DNA from: Chlorobaculum limnaeum
GTDB taxonomy: Bacteria; Bacteroidota; Chlorobiia; Chlorobiales; Chlorobiaceae
Reading direction: 5' to 3'
DNA: 64,000 bases
NCBI RefSeq assembly: GCF_001747405.1
Contig: NZ_CP017305.1
Coordinates: 390,001-454,000, forward strand
The notes beneath the pieces were generated by a model. That model ran no database searches. It was not told the DNA's origin and saw nothing but the letters and a program-made list of their open reading frames with translations. The position numbers and the translations under genes are program-made. Positions within the stretch are counted from its first letter, which is position 1; every line of letters begins with the position of its first letter. Shown here one piece after another: positions 42,364 to 52,212 of the stretch.

Positions 42364-43149
42364 TCATGCCAGACCGAACAGTGATTTTGCGTTGTTCACG
42401 AGCGCTTCCGTCACCGCTTCGAACGGTTCCAGGCGATGATCGGCGATTTTGCGCACCGTGTGGACGACGAACGCCGGTTCGTTGCGTTTGCCGCGTTTGG
42501 GTACGGGCGCCAGGTAGGGGGCGTCGGTTTCGGAGAGCAAATCGCCGAGGCTGACCGATGCCACAACTTCCGGCAGCGGCGACTTCTTGTAGGTGATGGT
42601 GCCGGGAATCGAAATCTTCAGGCCGAGCGAAATGCAGCGGCGGGCCATGTCGAGGTCGCCGGAGAAGCAGTGCATCGCGCCGCGCAGGGCCGAGGAGCGC
42701 TCTTCCGAGAGGATGCGGAGCATGTCCGGCCAGGCGTCGCGGCAGTGGATCACCACCGGCAGGTCGAGCGAGACCGCCATGCGCAGCATCTCGCGGAACG
42801 CCGCCTCCTGACTGGCCGGGTCGTGGTCGGGCCAGTGGTAGTCGAGGCCGATCTCGCCAATGCCGACCACCTTTGCCGAGCGCGCCTGCGTCGCCAGTTC
42901 GTCGAACAGCTCCGGCGCGAGCGGCGCGTTCGTTTCGTGAGGGTGCAGGCCGACGTTCGAGTAGATAAAATCGTGCTGGCTTGCGAGCGCGATGGAGCGC
43001 CGGTTCGTCTCCAGGCCGGTGCCGGGGTCGATCAGGTAGCGCACGCCCGCCGCGCGGAGATCGCCGATCACCCGGTCGCGGTCAAGGTCGAACTCGGGGA
43101 ACGAGAGATGGCAGTGTATGTCGGTGAAAACCGGCGAACTGTCGCTCAT
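42364..43149 (-). CDS. tatD: TatD-family metal-dependent DNase
   Basis: 261 aa from the ATG at 43149, overlapping the lspA stop by 4 bp (ATGA). Metal ligands are seen in FTDIHCHLSF (HxH, about 10), VGIGEIGLDYHW (Glu), PVVIHCRDAW (His), MHCFSG (His) and LLSETDAPYL (Asp). The family acts as 3'-5' exonuclease or D-aminoacyl-tRNA deacylase; the precise substrate is not shown by sequence. Confidence 0.93.
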   Translation of the reverse strand: MSDSSPVFTDIHCHLSFPEFDLDRDRVIGDLRAAGVRYLIDPGTGLETNRRSIALASQHDFIYSNVGLHPHETNAPLAPELFDELATQARSAKVVGIGEIGLDYHWPDHDPASQEAAFREMLRMAVSLDLPVVIHCRDAWPDMLRILSEERSSALRGAMHCFSGDLDMARRCISLGLKISIPGTITYKKSPLPEVVASVSLGDLLSETDAPYLAPVPKRGKRNEPAFVVHTVRKIADHRLEPFEAVTEALVNNAKSLFGLA

Positions 43150-43628
43150 GGCTTGCCGAAAATCCTGTCGTGAAACAGCACGATCATGCACGCGCCGATG
43201 GTGATGCAGGAGTCGGCGACGTTGAAAATCGGCCAGAGATCAAGCGGGATGCCAAAGAGCGCGCCGTGATAGAGATCGAAATAGATGAAGTCCACCACGT
43301 GGCCGAGCATGACGCGGTCGATCAGGTTTCCCACGCCGCCGCCGAGGATCAGCGCGAAGGCCGTGATGAAGAGTGGAGAGCGGTTGTTCGATCTCCAGAC
43401 ATACCAGACGACGCCTGCCGAAATGGCGAGAGTCAGCAGCAGCAGCCCTGCCGGAGGGAGAAACCTGACGCCGAAGGCGATGCCGAGGTTTTCCGCGTAG
43501 GTCAGCTTGAGCCAGTCAGGAATGATGACGATGGATTGTCCGCCGTCGCGCAGGCAGTGGATGGCGAGAAGCTTGGTCGCCCGGTCAAGCAGGGCTGCCA
43601 GCACCGCGATCAGAAAAAAGAGAGCCAT
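43146..43628 (-). CDS. lspA: Signal peptidase II
   Basis: 160 aa with four membrane helices. It cleaves prolipoproteins at the lipobox in the inner membrane. Conserved parts are DRATKLLAI, LTYAENLGIAFG (about 43-54), GGGVGNLIDR, and the catalytic Asp pair in HVVDFIYF and FNVADSCITIG. The ATG at 43628 is preferred to an in-frame TTG 27 bp upstream. It would process the lipocalin and LemA-type lipoproteins. Confidence 0.95.
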   Translation of the reverse strand: MALFFLIAVLAALLDRATKLLAIHCLRDGGQSIVIIPDWLKLTYAENLGIAFGVRFLPPAGLLLLTLAISAGVVWYVWRSNNRSPLFITAFALILGGGVGNLIDRVMLGHVVDFIYFDLYHGALFGIPLDLWPIFNVADSCITIGACMIVLFHDRIFGKP

Positions 43629-43705
43629 GAAACAGTGTCTTTGTCTGAAGGTCAATGAAGTTCAGCGGAATGTAACACCATTCAGGCCGCGTTCAAACCG
43701 CCGCA

Positions 43706-44593
43706 TCAGGCTCCGCACTTTTCGATTTCCGCCAGCACGGTTTTTCTGACCAGATCGACGGGCAGCTCTTGGCCAGTCCAGATCGAGAAGGCGCGGGCGG
43801 CCTGGGCGATGAGCATCTCGATGCCATGAACGATGGTCGCCCCAGCCGCGCGAGCTTCGGCGAGCAGTGGCGTTTCGAGCGGATTGTAGACCATGTCGTA
43901 AACAATCTGGCCGTCGTGCAGGAGTCCGTGTCCGGTCGGCAGGATGCTGTGGCCGTGCTCGGTTCTTCCGGCGGTGCCGACCGGCGTGGCGTTGACCAGC
44001 AGGCGGCAATCGCGGATGCTCTTGCTGCACGAAGGCTGGTCGATCTCTCTTCCTGAACAGATGGTGACAATATCGCGGTACTTATACTCTTCGAGCATAT
44101 CCTCGGCCTTCTGTCTGTCTCTCACCTCGAGTAGTATCGACGATGGGCTGAAGTGGCGTCTGAAGGCTTCGACCGCGGCCAGCGCGGCTCCTCCATTGCC
44201 GAAGATGCAGACCGGGCGGTTCCGGATCGACTCGGCCATCGGAAGCAGCGGGGCGGCGAATCCGTCGATGTCGGTGTTGTAGCCGACGAGGCGTCCGTTG
44301 TCGTTGACGATGGCGTTGACCGCGCCGATGGAGAGCGCTTCAGGCGAGAGCTCGTCAAGGAACGGCACGACGGTTTTCTTGTACGGAATGGTGACGCTGA
44401 ATCCCGCAATGCCGAGCGCGCGGCTTCCCCTCAGCGCATCGCCGATCATTTCTGGCGAGGCGATGTTGAAGATTGTGAAGAGGCCGGGCAGCTTGAGCGC
44501 CTCGAAGGCAGTGTTGTGGATCAGGGGCGACCAGGAGTAATCGACATGCCTGCCGATAAGCCCGAAAATCTTTTTGGACTGAGAGTTTGACAC
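43706..44593 (-). CDS. aroE: Shikimate dehydrogenase
   Basis: 295 aa from a GTG at 44593; an ATG-free extension to 44647 would overlap the upstream gene and is less likely. It reduces 3-dehydroshikimate to shikimate with NADPH in aromatic amino acid synthesis. Motifs: [26 protein letters not shown] (catalytic Lys, about 67), GYNTDIDGF (catalytic Asp, about 104), the nucleotide loop [18 protein letters not shown] and [14 protein letters not shown] normal-length member of the family. Confidence 0.93.
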   Translation of the reverse strand: MSNSQSKKIFGLIGRHVDYSWSPLIHNTAFEALKLPGLFTIFNIASPEMIGDALRGSRALGIAGFSVTIPYKKTVVPFLDELSPEALSIGAVNAIVNDNGRLVGYNTDIDGFAAPLLPMAESIRNRPVCIFGNGGAALAAVEAFRRHFSPSSILLEVRDRQKAEDMLEEYKYRDIVTICSGREIDQPSCSKSIRDCRLLVNATPVGTAGRTEHGHSILPTGHGLLHDGQIVYDMVYNPLETPLLAEARAAGATIVHGIEMLIAQAARAFSIWTGQELPVDLVRKTVLAEIEKCGA

Positions 44594-44615
44594 GATGTTC
44601 GTTTCGCTTGTAAGT

Positions 44616-46013
44616 TCAGGAGATTCCGAGCAGTCTGCGCACCGCATCCTGCTGATACAGTTCGGGGAAGGCGCTCTGGAAAAGCTGCTTTTTATCGGGA
44701 TCGATCTTGAATGCCTTGCTGAGCGCCTTGAGGGTGCTCTGGTTGTCGCCCATCGCGAAATAGGTCGCGGCTATCTCGAAGTGCGCCTCCGCAGAGAGCG
44801 GCTGAAGCGAGATCGACTCTTCGAGTGCGTGGATCGATTCGTCCATCTCTCCCGCCTCGCGCAGCACCATGGCGTAGTCGAGCCAGATTTGCGGGCTGTC
44901 CGGCTCCAGGGGAATGATCGTTTCGTAGGTTCCGATCGACTGGTCGAGCCGTCCGAGATTGTACTCGATCTCCGCCTTGAGCAAGAGGAATTCGATGCAT
45001 TCAGGCATCTCCGTGAGAGCATGGCCGATGGCTTCGAGCGAGGCTTCGTAGTTCTCGAGCGCCTCGAAGCAGCAGGCGAGCGCGAACCATGCGTCGGCGA
45101 ACTCCGGGTTCAGCTCGATGCAGCGTTCGTAACAGGTTATCGCCTCTGCATACTTTTCGATCTCTTCCTGTGCTATGCCCAGGTTGTAGAGCGCGTTGAT
45201 GTCGTCCGGCTCGATTTCGAGTGTCTTCGTGTAGCTTTCGGCGGCCTCCTCGATTCTTCCGGTGATCGCCAGCACGTTGGCGCGGTTGTACCACGCCGAG
45301 CTGAAATCCTCGGAGATGGCCAGCGCCATGTCGTACGCTTCGAGCGCCTCTGAATAGCGTTTGAGCTTGCTCAGGACAAGTCCCTTGTTATACCAGGCGT
45401 TGATATTGTAAGGATCGAGATCGATGGCCTTGTCGTAAGCGATGAGACTTTCGACGAGTTTGCCGAGAATGTCCTGGCTGTAGGCCAGTTCGTACCAGGC
45501 TTCTCCGAACTCCTGATCGAGCTTCAGCGTCTGCTCGAAATTCTTCTCGGCCTCCTCGAAGCGTTCGAGGCGTTGCAGGATGAGTCCCCGGTAGAACGAG
45601 GTATCGCGTTCCGTCGTGGAATCGGTCACGACGCCGCCGATCTCTTCGAGCGCTTCTTCGAGACGTCCGGTATTGAAGTACGCGAGGGCGAGATTCAGGG
45701 TCATTTCGCTGTCGGCGGGACTGAGCAGAACGGCGCGCTGAAACGCTTCGAGCGCCTCCTCGAAGAGTCCGTTCAGGGTCAGGCTGTTGCCGAGGTGAAA
45801 CCAGGTTTCCGCGTTGTAGGGGGCGAGTTCTTCCAGCCTGCGGGCCGCGACGAGTGATTTCTCGTGCAGTCCATCCTCGTTGAGCTGGATGATCAGGTCG
45901 AGAAGTTCTTCGGGATCGTGGATAGAATCGGGGTCAGTTGTCCCTTCCGGCTTGTCCGGGAAGAAACCTGCCGAATGGTTTTGGTAGTCATCAAAAAAAT
46001 CAAGCAAACTCAT
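44616..46013 (-). CDS. Tetratricopeptide-repeat protein
   Basis: 465 aa from the ATG at 46013 ([17 protein letters not shown]). From about residue 55 nearly the whole protein is a solenoid of about eleven 34-residue TPR units ([40 protein letters not shown] and so on). There is no signal peptide or membrane helix, so it is probably a cytoplasmic scaffold for protein interactions. The partner is unknown. It sits between uvrC and aroE. Confidence 0.88.
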   Translation of the reverse strand: MSLLDFFDDYQNHSAGFFPDKPEGTTDPDSIHDPEELLDLIIQLNEDGLHEKSLVAARRLEELAPYNAETWFHLGNSLTLNGLFEEALEAFQRAVLLSPADSEMTLNLALAYFNTGRLEEALEEIGGVVTDSTTERDTSFYRGLILQRLERFEEAEKNFEQTLKLDQEFGEAWYELAYSQDILGKLVESLIAYDKAIDLDPYNINAWYNKGLVLSKLKRYSEALEAYDMALAISEDFSSAWYNRANVLAITGRIEEAAESYTKTLEIEPDDINALYNLGIAQEEIEKYAEAITCYERCIELNPEFADAWFALACCFEALENYEASLEAIGHALTEMPECIEFLLLKAEIEYNLGRLDQSIGTYETIIPLEPDSPQIWLDYAMVLREAGEMDESIHALEESISLQPLSAEAHFEIAATYFAMGDNQSTLKALSKAFKIDPDKKQLFQSAFPELYQQDAVRRLLGIS

Positions 46014-46102
46014 ACACTCTTTTTCGTGCAAATTTCACGATCATAAGAACAAAATCAATATAGCAGAATTTTCTCAAAAAAAGCGACCGCCAGCCCATTC
46101 TT

Positions 46103-47977
46103 TCAGGCATCGGGGGAGCCGGCGCCGTTGTAGTAGCGATAAATGCTTTCGGCGGTTTTTCTTCCGGCCACGGAGGAAAGTTCTTCGAGCGTCGCTTTTG
46201 AGACGCTTTCAACCGAGCCGAAGTGCTTCAGCAGCTTTTCGGCGCTCTTTTCGCCCACGCCCCCGATGCCGGTCAGCTCCGTGCGGATCGTCCTCTTCGT
46301 CCGCAGCTTGCGGTGATAGGTGATGGCGAAGCGGTGCGCTTCGTCGCGGAGCTGCTGCAAGAGCTTGAGCGCGGGCGAGGTTTTGGGCAGATTGTACGGG
46401 TCTCGCTCGTTCGGCACGAAAATCTCTTCGAGCCGCTTGGCGAGGCCCGCCACTGGCAGGTCGAGGCCAAGCTCTCGCAACGTTTGCCAGGCGACGTTCA
46501 CCTGCCCCTTGCCGCCGTCGATGAGCACCAGGTCGGGCATCGGCAGCTCCTCGGCGAGCGTTCCGCTGTAGCGCCGCGTGACAGCTTCGCGCATGGCGGC
46601 GTAGTCGTCGGACCCCTCGAAGCTTTTGAGTTTGAACTTGCGGTAGTCTGATTTTTTCGGCTTGCCCGACACGAAGGTGACCATCGAGCTGACGTAATCG
46701 GTGCCCTGGAAATGCGAGTTGTCGAAGCACTCGATCCGCTCGGGCAAGCGCTCCAGATGCAGCACCTGCTGGAGCGATTCGAGCGCCGGGGACTTCCGCG
46801 CCACTTCGCCCCGCAGCTTTTTCTGCGCCATGAACTCGTGCAGGTGGTGCTCGGCGTTTTCGAGGCACATGGCGATGAGATGCGCCTTTTCGCCGATGCG
46901 CGGCACCGTGAAGCGCACCTGCCGCCGCTCGCTCTGCCGCGACGAGAGCAGTTGCCGGAGCGCCTCGGTCTCCTCCTCCGGAAGCTCCGCCTGAAGCATG
47001 ACTTCCGGCGGAATCAGGTCGGGAGTTTCGAGGTAGTAATGCTCCATGAAGGAGGCGAGCAGGTTCGGCAGGGGAGTGCTGCCGGTGTTGGTCAGGTACG
47101 TGTGGCGCGAACCGATCAGCTTGCCTTCGCGGATGCGGAACACCACGCCGCACGCATCATCGTCGCCCGCCGCCACGGCGAAGACATCGCGGTCGATCGC
47201 TTCGGTGCTCACTACCTTCTGCCGCTCGGCGTAGCGCTTCAGCCCCTCGATCTGCGCCTTCAGCGCGGCGGCCTCCTCGAACTTCAGCTCCATCGCCTTC
47301 TGCTGCATCTGGGCCGTGAGGTCGCGCACGAGCGCCGAGGTTTTGCCCTTGAGCAGGGTGACGATCTCGCGGATCATCGCCTGGTACTCCTCCTCCGGCT
47401 GCAATCCCTCGCACGGCCCCTTGCACTTGTGGATGTGGTAGTCGAGGCAGACCCGGTGCTTTTTGGCGGCGACGGCCTCCTCGGTGAGCTTGTACTTGCA
47501 ACTCCGCACCGGAAAGATCGAGCCGATCAGGTCGAGGATGAGCCGGAGCTGCGAGGCTTCGGTGTAGGGGCCGAACCAGGTCGAGCCATCTCGCCGGAAC
47601 TGGCGGGTGATGAAGATTCGCGGGAACCGTTCGTTGGTGATGACCAGCCACGGGTAGCTCTTGTCGTCCTTGAGGCTGACGTTGTAGCGCGGTTTCAGCT
47701 CCTTGATGAGATTGTTTTCGAGGATCAGTGCTTCGACCTCCGAGGAGGTGATGATGACGTCGATCGAGGCGATGTGGCTCACCAGCACGGCGGTTTTGCC
47801 GGAATGACGGGACTGACTGTTGAAGTACGAGCGCACCCGGTTGCGCAGATTCCGCGCCTTGCCGACGTAGATCACCGTGCCCGCCTCGTTGCTGAAGCGA
47901 TACACGCCCGGCGAAGTCGGCAGCGTGGCGAGCTTTTCGGCGAGGGCGGTTTTTGCCGGAGGGTGGTTGGTGGTCAT
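46103..47977 (-). CDS. uvrC: Excinuclease ABC subunit C
   Basis: 624 aa, normal length. The GIY-YIG nuclease domain comes first (SPGVYRFSNEAGTVIYVGKA, about 17-36), then a Cys-containing region (CLDYHIHKCKGPCEG), the UVR domain (about 215-250), the second endonuclease domain (IECFDNSHFQGTDYVSSMV and LIDGGKGQVN) and C-terminal helix-hairpin-helix motifs (LTGIGGVGEKSAEKLLKHFG). It makes the dual incisions in nucleotide excision repair with UvrA and UvrB. Confidence 0.97.
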   Translation of the reverse strand: MTTNHPPAKTALAEKLATLPTSPGVYRFSNEAGTVIYVGKARNLRNRVRSYFNSQSRHSGKTAVLVSHIASIDVIITSSEVEALILENNLIKELKPRYNVSLKDDKSYPWLVITNERFPRIFITRQFRRDGSTWFGPYTEASQLRLILDLIGSIFPVRSCKYKLTEEAVAAKKHRVCLDYHIHKCKGPCEGLQPEEEYQAMIREIVTLLKGKTSALVRDLTAQMQQKAMELKFEEAAALKAQIEGLKRYAERQKVVSTEAIDRDVFAVAAGDDDACGVVFRIREGKLIGSRHTYLTNTGSTPLPNLLASFMEHYYLETPDLIPPEVMLQAELPEEETEALRQLLSSRQSERRQVRFTVPRIGEKAHLIAMCLENAEHHLHEFMAQKKLRGEVARKSPALESLQQVLHLERLPERIECFDNSHFQGTDYVSSMVTFVSGKPKKSDYRKFKLKSFEGSDDYAAMREAVTRRYSGTLAEELPMPDLVLIDGGKGQVNVAWQTLRELGLDLPVAGLAKRLEEIFVPNERDPYNLPKTSPALKLLQQLRDEAHRFAITYHRKLRTKRTIRTELTGIGGVGEKSAEKLLKHFGSVESVSKATLEELSSVAGRKTAESIYRYYNGAGSPDA

Positions 47978-47991
47978 GGGAGTGTTTCGAT

Positions 47992-48065
47992 AAAGGACAG
48001 CAGGGACTCAAAGGGCACCAGGGACAAATACAACATTTCTGTCCTTATAGTCCCTGCTGTCCTTT
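47992..48065. repeat. 17-bp perfect inverted repeat upstream of uvrC
   Basis: AAAGGACAGCAGGGACT (47992-48008) and AGTCCCTGCTGTCCTTT (48049-48065) are perfect complements; the spacer holds further GGGAC-like units. It begins 15 bp before the uvrC start and may fold in its leader. It resembles the GTGGAC hairpins in design but has a different unit. Confidence 0.8.
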
Positions 48066-48088
48066 GAGTCCCTTTTCCCGCAAGTAAA

Positions 48089-48120
48089 CAAAAAGGCGCG
48101 GAACATTCCACGCCTTTTTT
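48089..48120 (-). terminator. Terminator after the symporter gene
   Basis: AAAAAGGCGCGGAACATTCC followed by ACGCCTTTTTT forms a hairpin with a single mismatch and a T-run on either strand, 24 bp after the symporter stop. Confidence 0.85.
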
Positions 48121-48143
48121 GTTGCTGTGTACCGTTTCCGGTC

Positions 48144-49929
48144 TCAGTGAGCAGATACTTCGCCAGCGCCTTTAGGGTAGCGCAGGCTGTCAACCAGCTC
48201 CTGAATCTCTTCCGGAGGTGCGGGAGTGAATCTCGAAATCACGAAACTGACGGCCACGTTGACCAGCATGCCGACCGTACCGATACCTTCGGGCGAAATG
48301 CCGAGGAACCAGAATTCAGGCTTGTTCATATCCGGGTTCATGAACTTGAAGTAGACGATGTAGGCTGCCGTGAAGACCAGACCGGTAATCATACCGCTGA
48401 TGGCGCCCTCCTTGTTCATCCTCTTGGAGAAGATGCCGAGGATGATGATCGGGAAGAAGGATGCGGCGGCAAGACCGAAGGCGAATGCCACGACCTCGGC
48501 CACGAAGCCGGGCGGGTTGATGCCGAAGTAGCCCGCGACCAGGATAGCGACACCTACTGCGATACGGGCATACATCAGCTCGGCACCCTCGCTGATGTTC
48601 GGGTTGATCTGCTTTTTGATCAGGTCATGCGAGATCGAGGTTGAGATGACCAGCAAGAGACCCGCAGCCGTCGAGAGCGCGGCGGCAAGACCACCAGCAG
48701 CCACCAGCGCGATCACCCAGTTCGGCAACTGGCCGATCTCCGGGTTTGCCAGCACCATGATATCCTTGTCGATGAAGAGCTCGTTGGCGTTGTCGGTCGG
48801 TTTGTTCGACATCATCAGCTCGCCGCTCTTGCCGATCTCTTTGGTGAATTCAGGTTTTTTTGCCTTCGAAAGGATCGCCGCCATTGGCCTTCTTGCCGAG
48901 GTACTGGATCTTGCCGTCGCCGTTCTTGTCCATCCAGGCGAGCAGACCGGTCTTTTCCCACTTGTTGAACCAGCCGGGCATTTCAGCATAGGCGTTGTTG
49001 CTGACCGTGTCGATAAGGTTCAGGCGAGCGAAGGTTGCGATGGCAGGAGCCGTGGTGTAGAGCAGGGCGATGAAGATGAGCGCCCAGCCGGCCGAGATGC
49101 GAGCGTCACGCACTCTGGGTACGGTGAAGAAACGCACGATGACGTGTGGCAGACCGGCAGTGCCGACCATGAGGGCTACGGTGATGGCGAAGACGTCGAT
49201 CATCGGCTTGGAACCGGTGGTGTAGGGGGCAAAACCGAGTTCCGTGTGCAGGTTGTCGAGCTTGTCGAGCAGGTAGACGCCATCCGAACCGGTGCCGCCG
49301 AAGCCGAGCTGCGGGATCGCGTTGCCGGCGATCATGATCGACAGGAAGATGGCCGGAACCATGTAGGCGAAGATCAGCACCCAGTACTGCGCAACCTGCG
49401 TGTAGGTGATGCCCTTCATGCCACCGAGCACGGCGTAGAAGAAGACGATACCCATGCCGAGGATGATACCGGTGTTGATGTCGACTTCGAGGAAGCGCGA
49501 GAAGACCACGCCCACGCCGCGCATCTGGCCGGCGACATAGGTGAAGGAGACGAACAGCGCGCTGATGACGGCCACGGTACGGGCGGTGTTGGAGTAGTAA
49601 CGGTCTCCCACGAAATCCGGAACGGTGAACTTGCCGAACTTCCGGAGGTAGGGGGCGAGCAGGAGCGCCAGCAGCACATAGCCGCCCGTCCAGCCCATCA
49701 GGTAGACCGAGCCGTCATAGCCCATGAAGGAGATGAGGCCGGCCATCGAAATGAAGGATGCTGCCGACATCCAGTCCGCGGCGGTCGCCATGCCGTTCAT
49801 GATCGGGGAAACGCCCGCGCCAGCGACGTAGAACTCTTTGGTCGAACCTGCCTTCGCCCAGATCGCGATGCCGATGTAGATCGCGAAGGTCAGGCCAACG
49901 ATGAGGTAGGTCCATACTTGAACACTCAT
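48144..49929 (-). pseudogene. Sodium:solute symporter large subunit, frameshifted at an A7 run
   Basis: Two overlapping frames together make one SSF transporter. The first (48850-49929, 359 aa) starts [20 protein letters not shown] and ends GDPFEGKKT; the second frame continues [15 protein letters not shown]... to the stop at 48144. Removing one A from the A7 run (T7 at 48855-48861 on the plus strand) joins them into about 594 aa with roughly thirteen membrane helices. The pairing with a DUF4212 small subunit identifies the VC_2705-type acetate/solute:Na+ symporter family. A loop before the shift, [11 protein letters not shown], looks like an EF-hand. Real disruption, sequencing error and transcriptional slippage are all possible. 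Confidence 0.85.
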
Positions 49930-49982
49930 GATGGTAAATTTAAACGTTTGGAAAATACTTTTCGGATAACCCTTGATTCAGG

Positions 49983-50240
49983 TCAGTCCTCGTGGACGTC
50001 GAACTTCTTGTCGAGCTTGTTCATCAAGGCGACATAGACGAAAATCAGCACCACGAAGACATAGATGGACCCTTGCTGGGCGAACCAGAAGCCCAGTTTG
50101 AATCCGCCGAGCCGGATCGCGTTTAACGGCTCGGCAAGGAAAATGCCAAATCCGTACGAGACGACGAACCATGTCACCAGCAGGCCGATCAGATAGCCGA
50201 GGTTGATTTTCCAGTACTCCTGGAGTTTTGCTTTTTCCAT
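49983..50240 (-). CDS. DUF4212 symporter small subunit
   Basis: 85 aa from the ATG at 50240 (MEKAKLQEYWKINLGYLIGL). Two membrane helices (about 12-34 and 51-73); the motifs YWKINLGYLI and FGIFLAEPLN and the following FWFAQQGSIYVFVVLIFVYV are typical of the small subunit of two-part sodium:solute symporters. It is followed by the large subunit 53 bp downstream, with which it should form the transporter. Confidence 0.92.
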   Translation of the reverse strand: MEKAKLQEYWKINLGYLIGLLVTWFVVSYGFGIFLAEPLNAIRLGGFKLGFWFAQQGSIYVFVVLIFVYVALMNKLDKKFDVHED

Positions 50241-50617
50241 GGTATTGGTGAGTTTGTGCTTGTTGAAAAACTGATACAGACAGAACAGGGGACAGCCAGA
50301 AACGTCCCTAAAAAGAGGCAACAATCGTGAACATTCAACACACTATTCTGTCAGGTGCTTGTGCCGGAGGGAAGAAAGTTCCGGTCACGGGGGCACCCAG
50401 GGTAATCACAAAGCGTCTGGTCATGATTTTCTGCCTAAAAGAGATTTGCATTCAATGTTGTGAACACGTTGCATCATTAGTGCACCGATTGTTCTGTCAT
50501 GCAGGCAGATAACAACGGTATATAACCGTATAACCGAATATAAAAGATATAAACCTGAACTCCCAATAGTTCAGTGAAGTACAGAGCTGTTTCTGCAAAA
50601 AGAGGTCAGTTGCCGAT
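50241..50617. other. Intergenic region upstream of the symporter
   Basis: About 380 bp without a convincing gene; it should contain the symporter promoter on the minus strand. The only open frames are short with poor codon use. Confidence 0.6.
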
Positions 50618-50649
50618 AAAAAAAGCCGCAGGCAACTGCGGCTTTTTTT
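50618..50649 (-). terminator. Terminator after the porin gene
   Basis: AAAAAAAGCCGCAG (50618-50631) and CTGCGGCTTTTTTT (50636-50649) form a perfect stem with a GCAA tetraloop and T7, 19 bp after the porin stop. Confidence 0.95.
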
Positions 50650-50668
50650 GTAGTGCTGCGGAACAACC

Positions 50669-51769
50669 TTAGAACGTAACGGTTGCCCAAAGCTCGCTGC
50701 GAAGACGCGATCCGGTGACGTCGCTCGAACCGTCATCAATCTTCGATGCCAGATAACGGAGAGTCGGCTGGATGGTGACACTTCCTGCAGCAGAAGAGTA
50801 CACCGGAATCTTGTACTGCGCCCACACGAAGTGGTTGGTGTAGTCAACATCTTTAGCATCATCATTAGTACGGTTGAAATCGTACCATGCCATGAAGTTG
50901 CCGATTTCGCCTTTTACCCTGAACAGGTAGCCGCTGTAATCGACTTTGATGTTGGTGTTCGGAGTTGTGTCATCACAGGCGGTGTAGAATGCGCCGAAGC
51001 TCAGCTTGGCATCGCCGGCAGGAACGCCGACAAGAGCGCCGAAGGTGTAAGGCGTCACTTTACCGGCAAACAGGCCAGGGTAGCCCATGATGTCCTGCGT
51101 AAAGAGATTAGCGTTGGTCAGAACAGTCAAGATCTGGGGTTCAATGGTGATATCACCGACGTTGACCTTGTAGTTAAGGAGAAACGCATAGCCATCGTTG
51201 AGGAGGCCATCACCTTCGGCATTGGTGTCATCATTGAAGTCGTTGTCAAGCGCACAAAGGGTGGCGTTCAACATACCATCACCAAGCTTGACACCGTAGT
51301 TGGCACCCAAAACGCGATCCATGTTCAAGAAGGCCACCGGGCTTTCAAGCGGCTGTGCCGGGTAGAGGGTGAGGTCAAAGATGGGGTTGTTGAGGGAGTT
51401 CAGCGGCAGGCGGCCAACTGCCCAGTGGCAGTTCTCCTGCATGCGGCCGAAGTAGAAGTTTGAAACGGTGAGGTCGAACTCGTTCAAGCCGTTATTTGAA
51501 GTTGTCCATCCGCCAGCGAGAGTCTCGTTCGTGATCATGGCCTTGAAGAAGTAGCCTTCGCCCAGATCGGCCGCGGCGTTCAGGCGGACTCTGTACTGAA
51601 AGAGGAGATCATCATCAGCTTCACGAGCAGTCATCTGGTCAGCGTCGCCGAAGTACGAGACATCTCTGAGGCGTACACCAGCATCGCCGCTGAGCTTCAG
51701 TTCTGCCGAAGCGGGGGAAGCGTATGCCAGCACTGCGAACATCGCAGCAAGCGAAAGCATTTTTTTCAT
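50669..51769 (-). CDS. Outer-membrane beta-barrel porin
   Basis: 366 aa from the ATG at 51769, with GGAG upstream. The signal peptide MKKMLSLAAMFAVLAYASPA is cut near ASA-ELKL. The mature protein shows alternating beta-strand patterns (YRVRLNAAADLGEGYFFKAM, GYLFRVKGEIGNFMAWYDF) and ends in Phe (ELWATVTF), as expected for insertion by BAM. It is a general or solute-specific channel. It lies upstream of the symporter on the same strand, so the pair may take up the same solute (inference). Confidence 0.85.
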   Translation of the reverse strand: MKKMLSLAAMFAVLAYASPASAELKLSGDAGVRLRDVSYFGDADQMTAREADDDLLFQYRVRLNAAADLGEGYFFKAMITNETLAGGWTTSNNGLNEFDLTVSNFYFGRMQENCHWAVGRLPLNSLNNPIFDLTLYPAQPLESPVAFLNMDRVLGANYGVKLGDGMLNATLCALDNDFNDDTNAEGDGLLNDGYAFLLNYKVNVGDITIEPQILTVLTNANLFTQDIMGYPGLFAGKVTPYTFGALVGVPAGDAKLSFGAFYTACDDTTPNTNIKVDYSGYLFRVKGEIGNFMAWYDFNRTNDDAKDVDYTNHFVWAQYKIPVYSSAAGSVTIQPTLRYLASKIDDGSSDVTGSRLRSELWATVTF

Positions 51770-52212
51770 TGTGTGTTCTCCGTTAGGTTGTGTGATGCGT
51801 GTTGCCAAGAAAAGAATCAGACCGCCGAAGGCGGCCGGTTGCCACTTTGAGAAATGACAACGAAAGTATACAAAAGAACGGGTGTGGTTATGGTTAGCGC
51901 TAAATTAAGTAAATAGTATTGATTAGTCCAAAAAAAAGATGCCTTGTCCGGTTCTTCGCGTGTTTTGGTTATATGGTTTAACAGTTTGCAAAGTGTTGTC
52001 ATTCAATGCGTTGAAGAGGTGTTTAAGGTTTTTAACAATCGTGAAAAAAACTCTGCTGGAATGTTTGTAAACCCTTGAGGTAAATGAAGTAAAACTGTCG
52101 AAGAGTCTGCCGATCAATAAAAATGAGCGCCTGCCGCGTGAGGTTCGGCTCTGACGAACTATCTTGTTCGCTTCCCGATCGATCTTTTGGTCACTGTAAC
52201 TGTCGAGTATTT
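51770..52212. other. Divergent intergenic region, porin / Nudix gene
   Basis: About 440 bp, AT-rich in the middle, no gene recognised. It includes a small GC palindrome (ACCGCCGAAGGCGGCCGGT) just upstream of the porin leader. Promoters for both flanking genes should lie here; a TATACT on the minus strand at about 51865 is a possible -10 box, but no good -35 goes with it. Confidence 0.5.
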
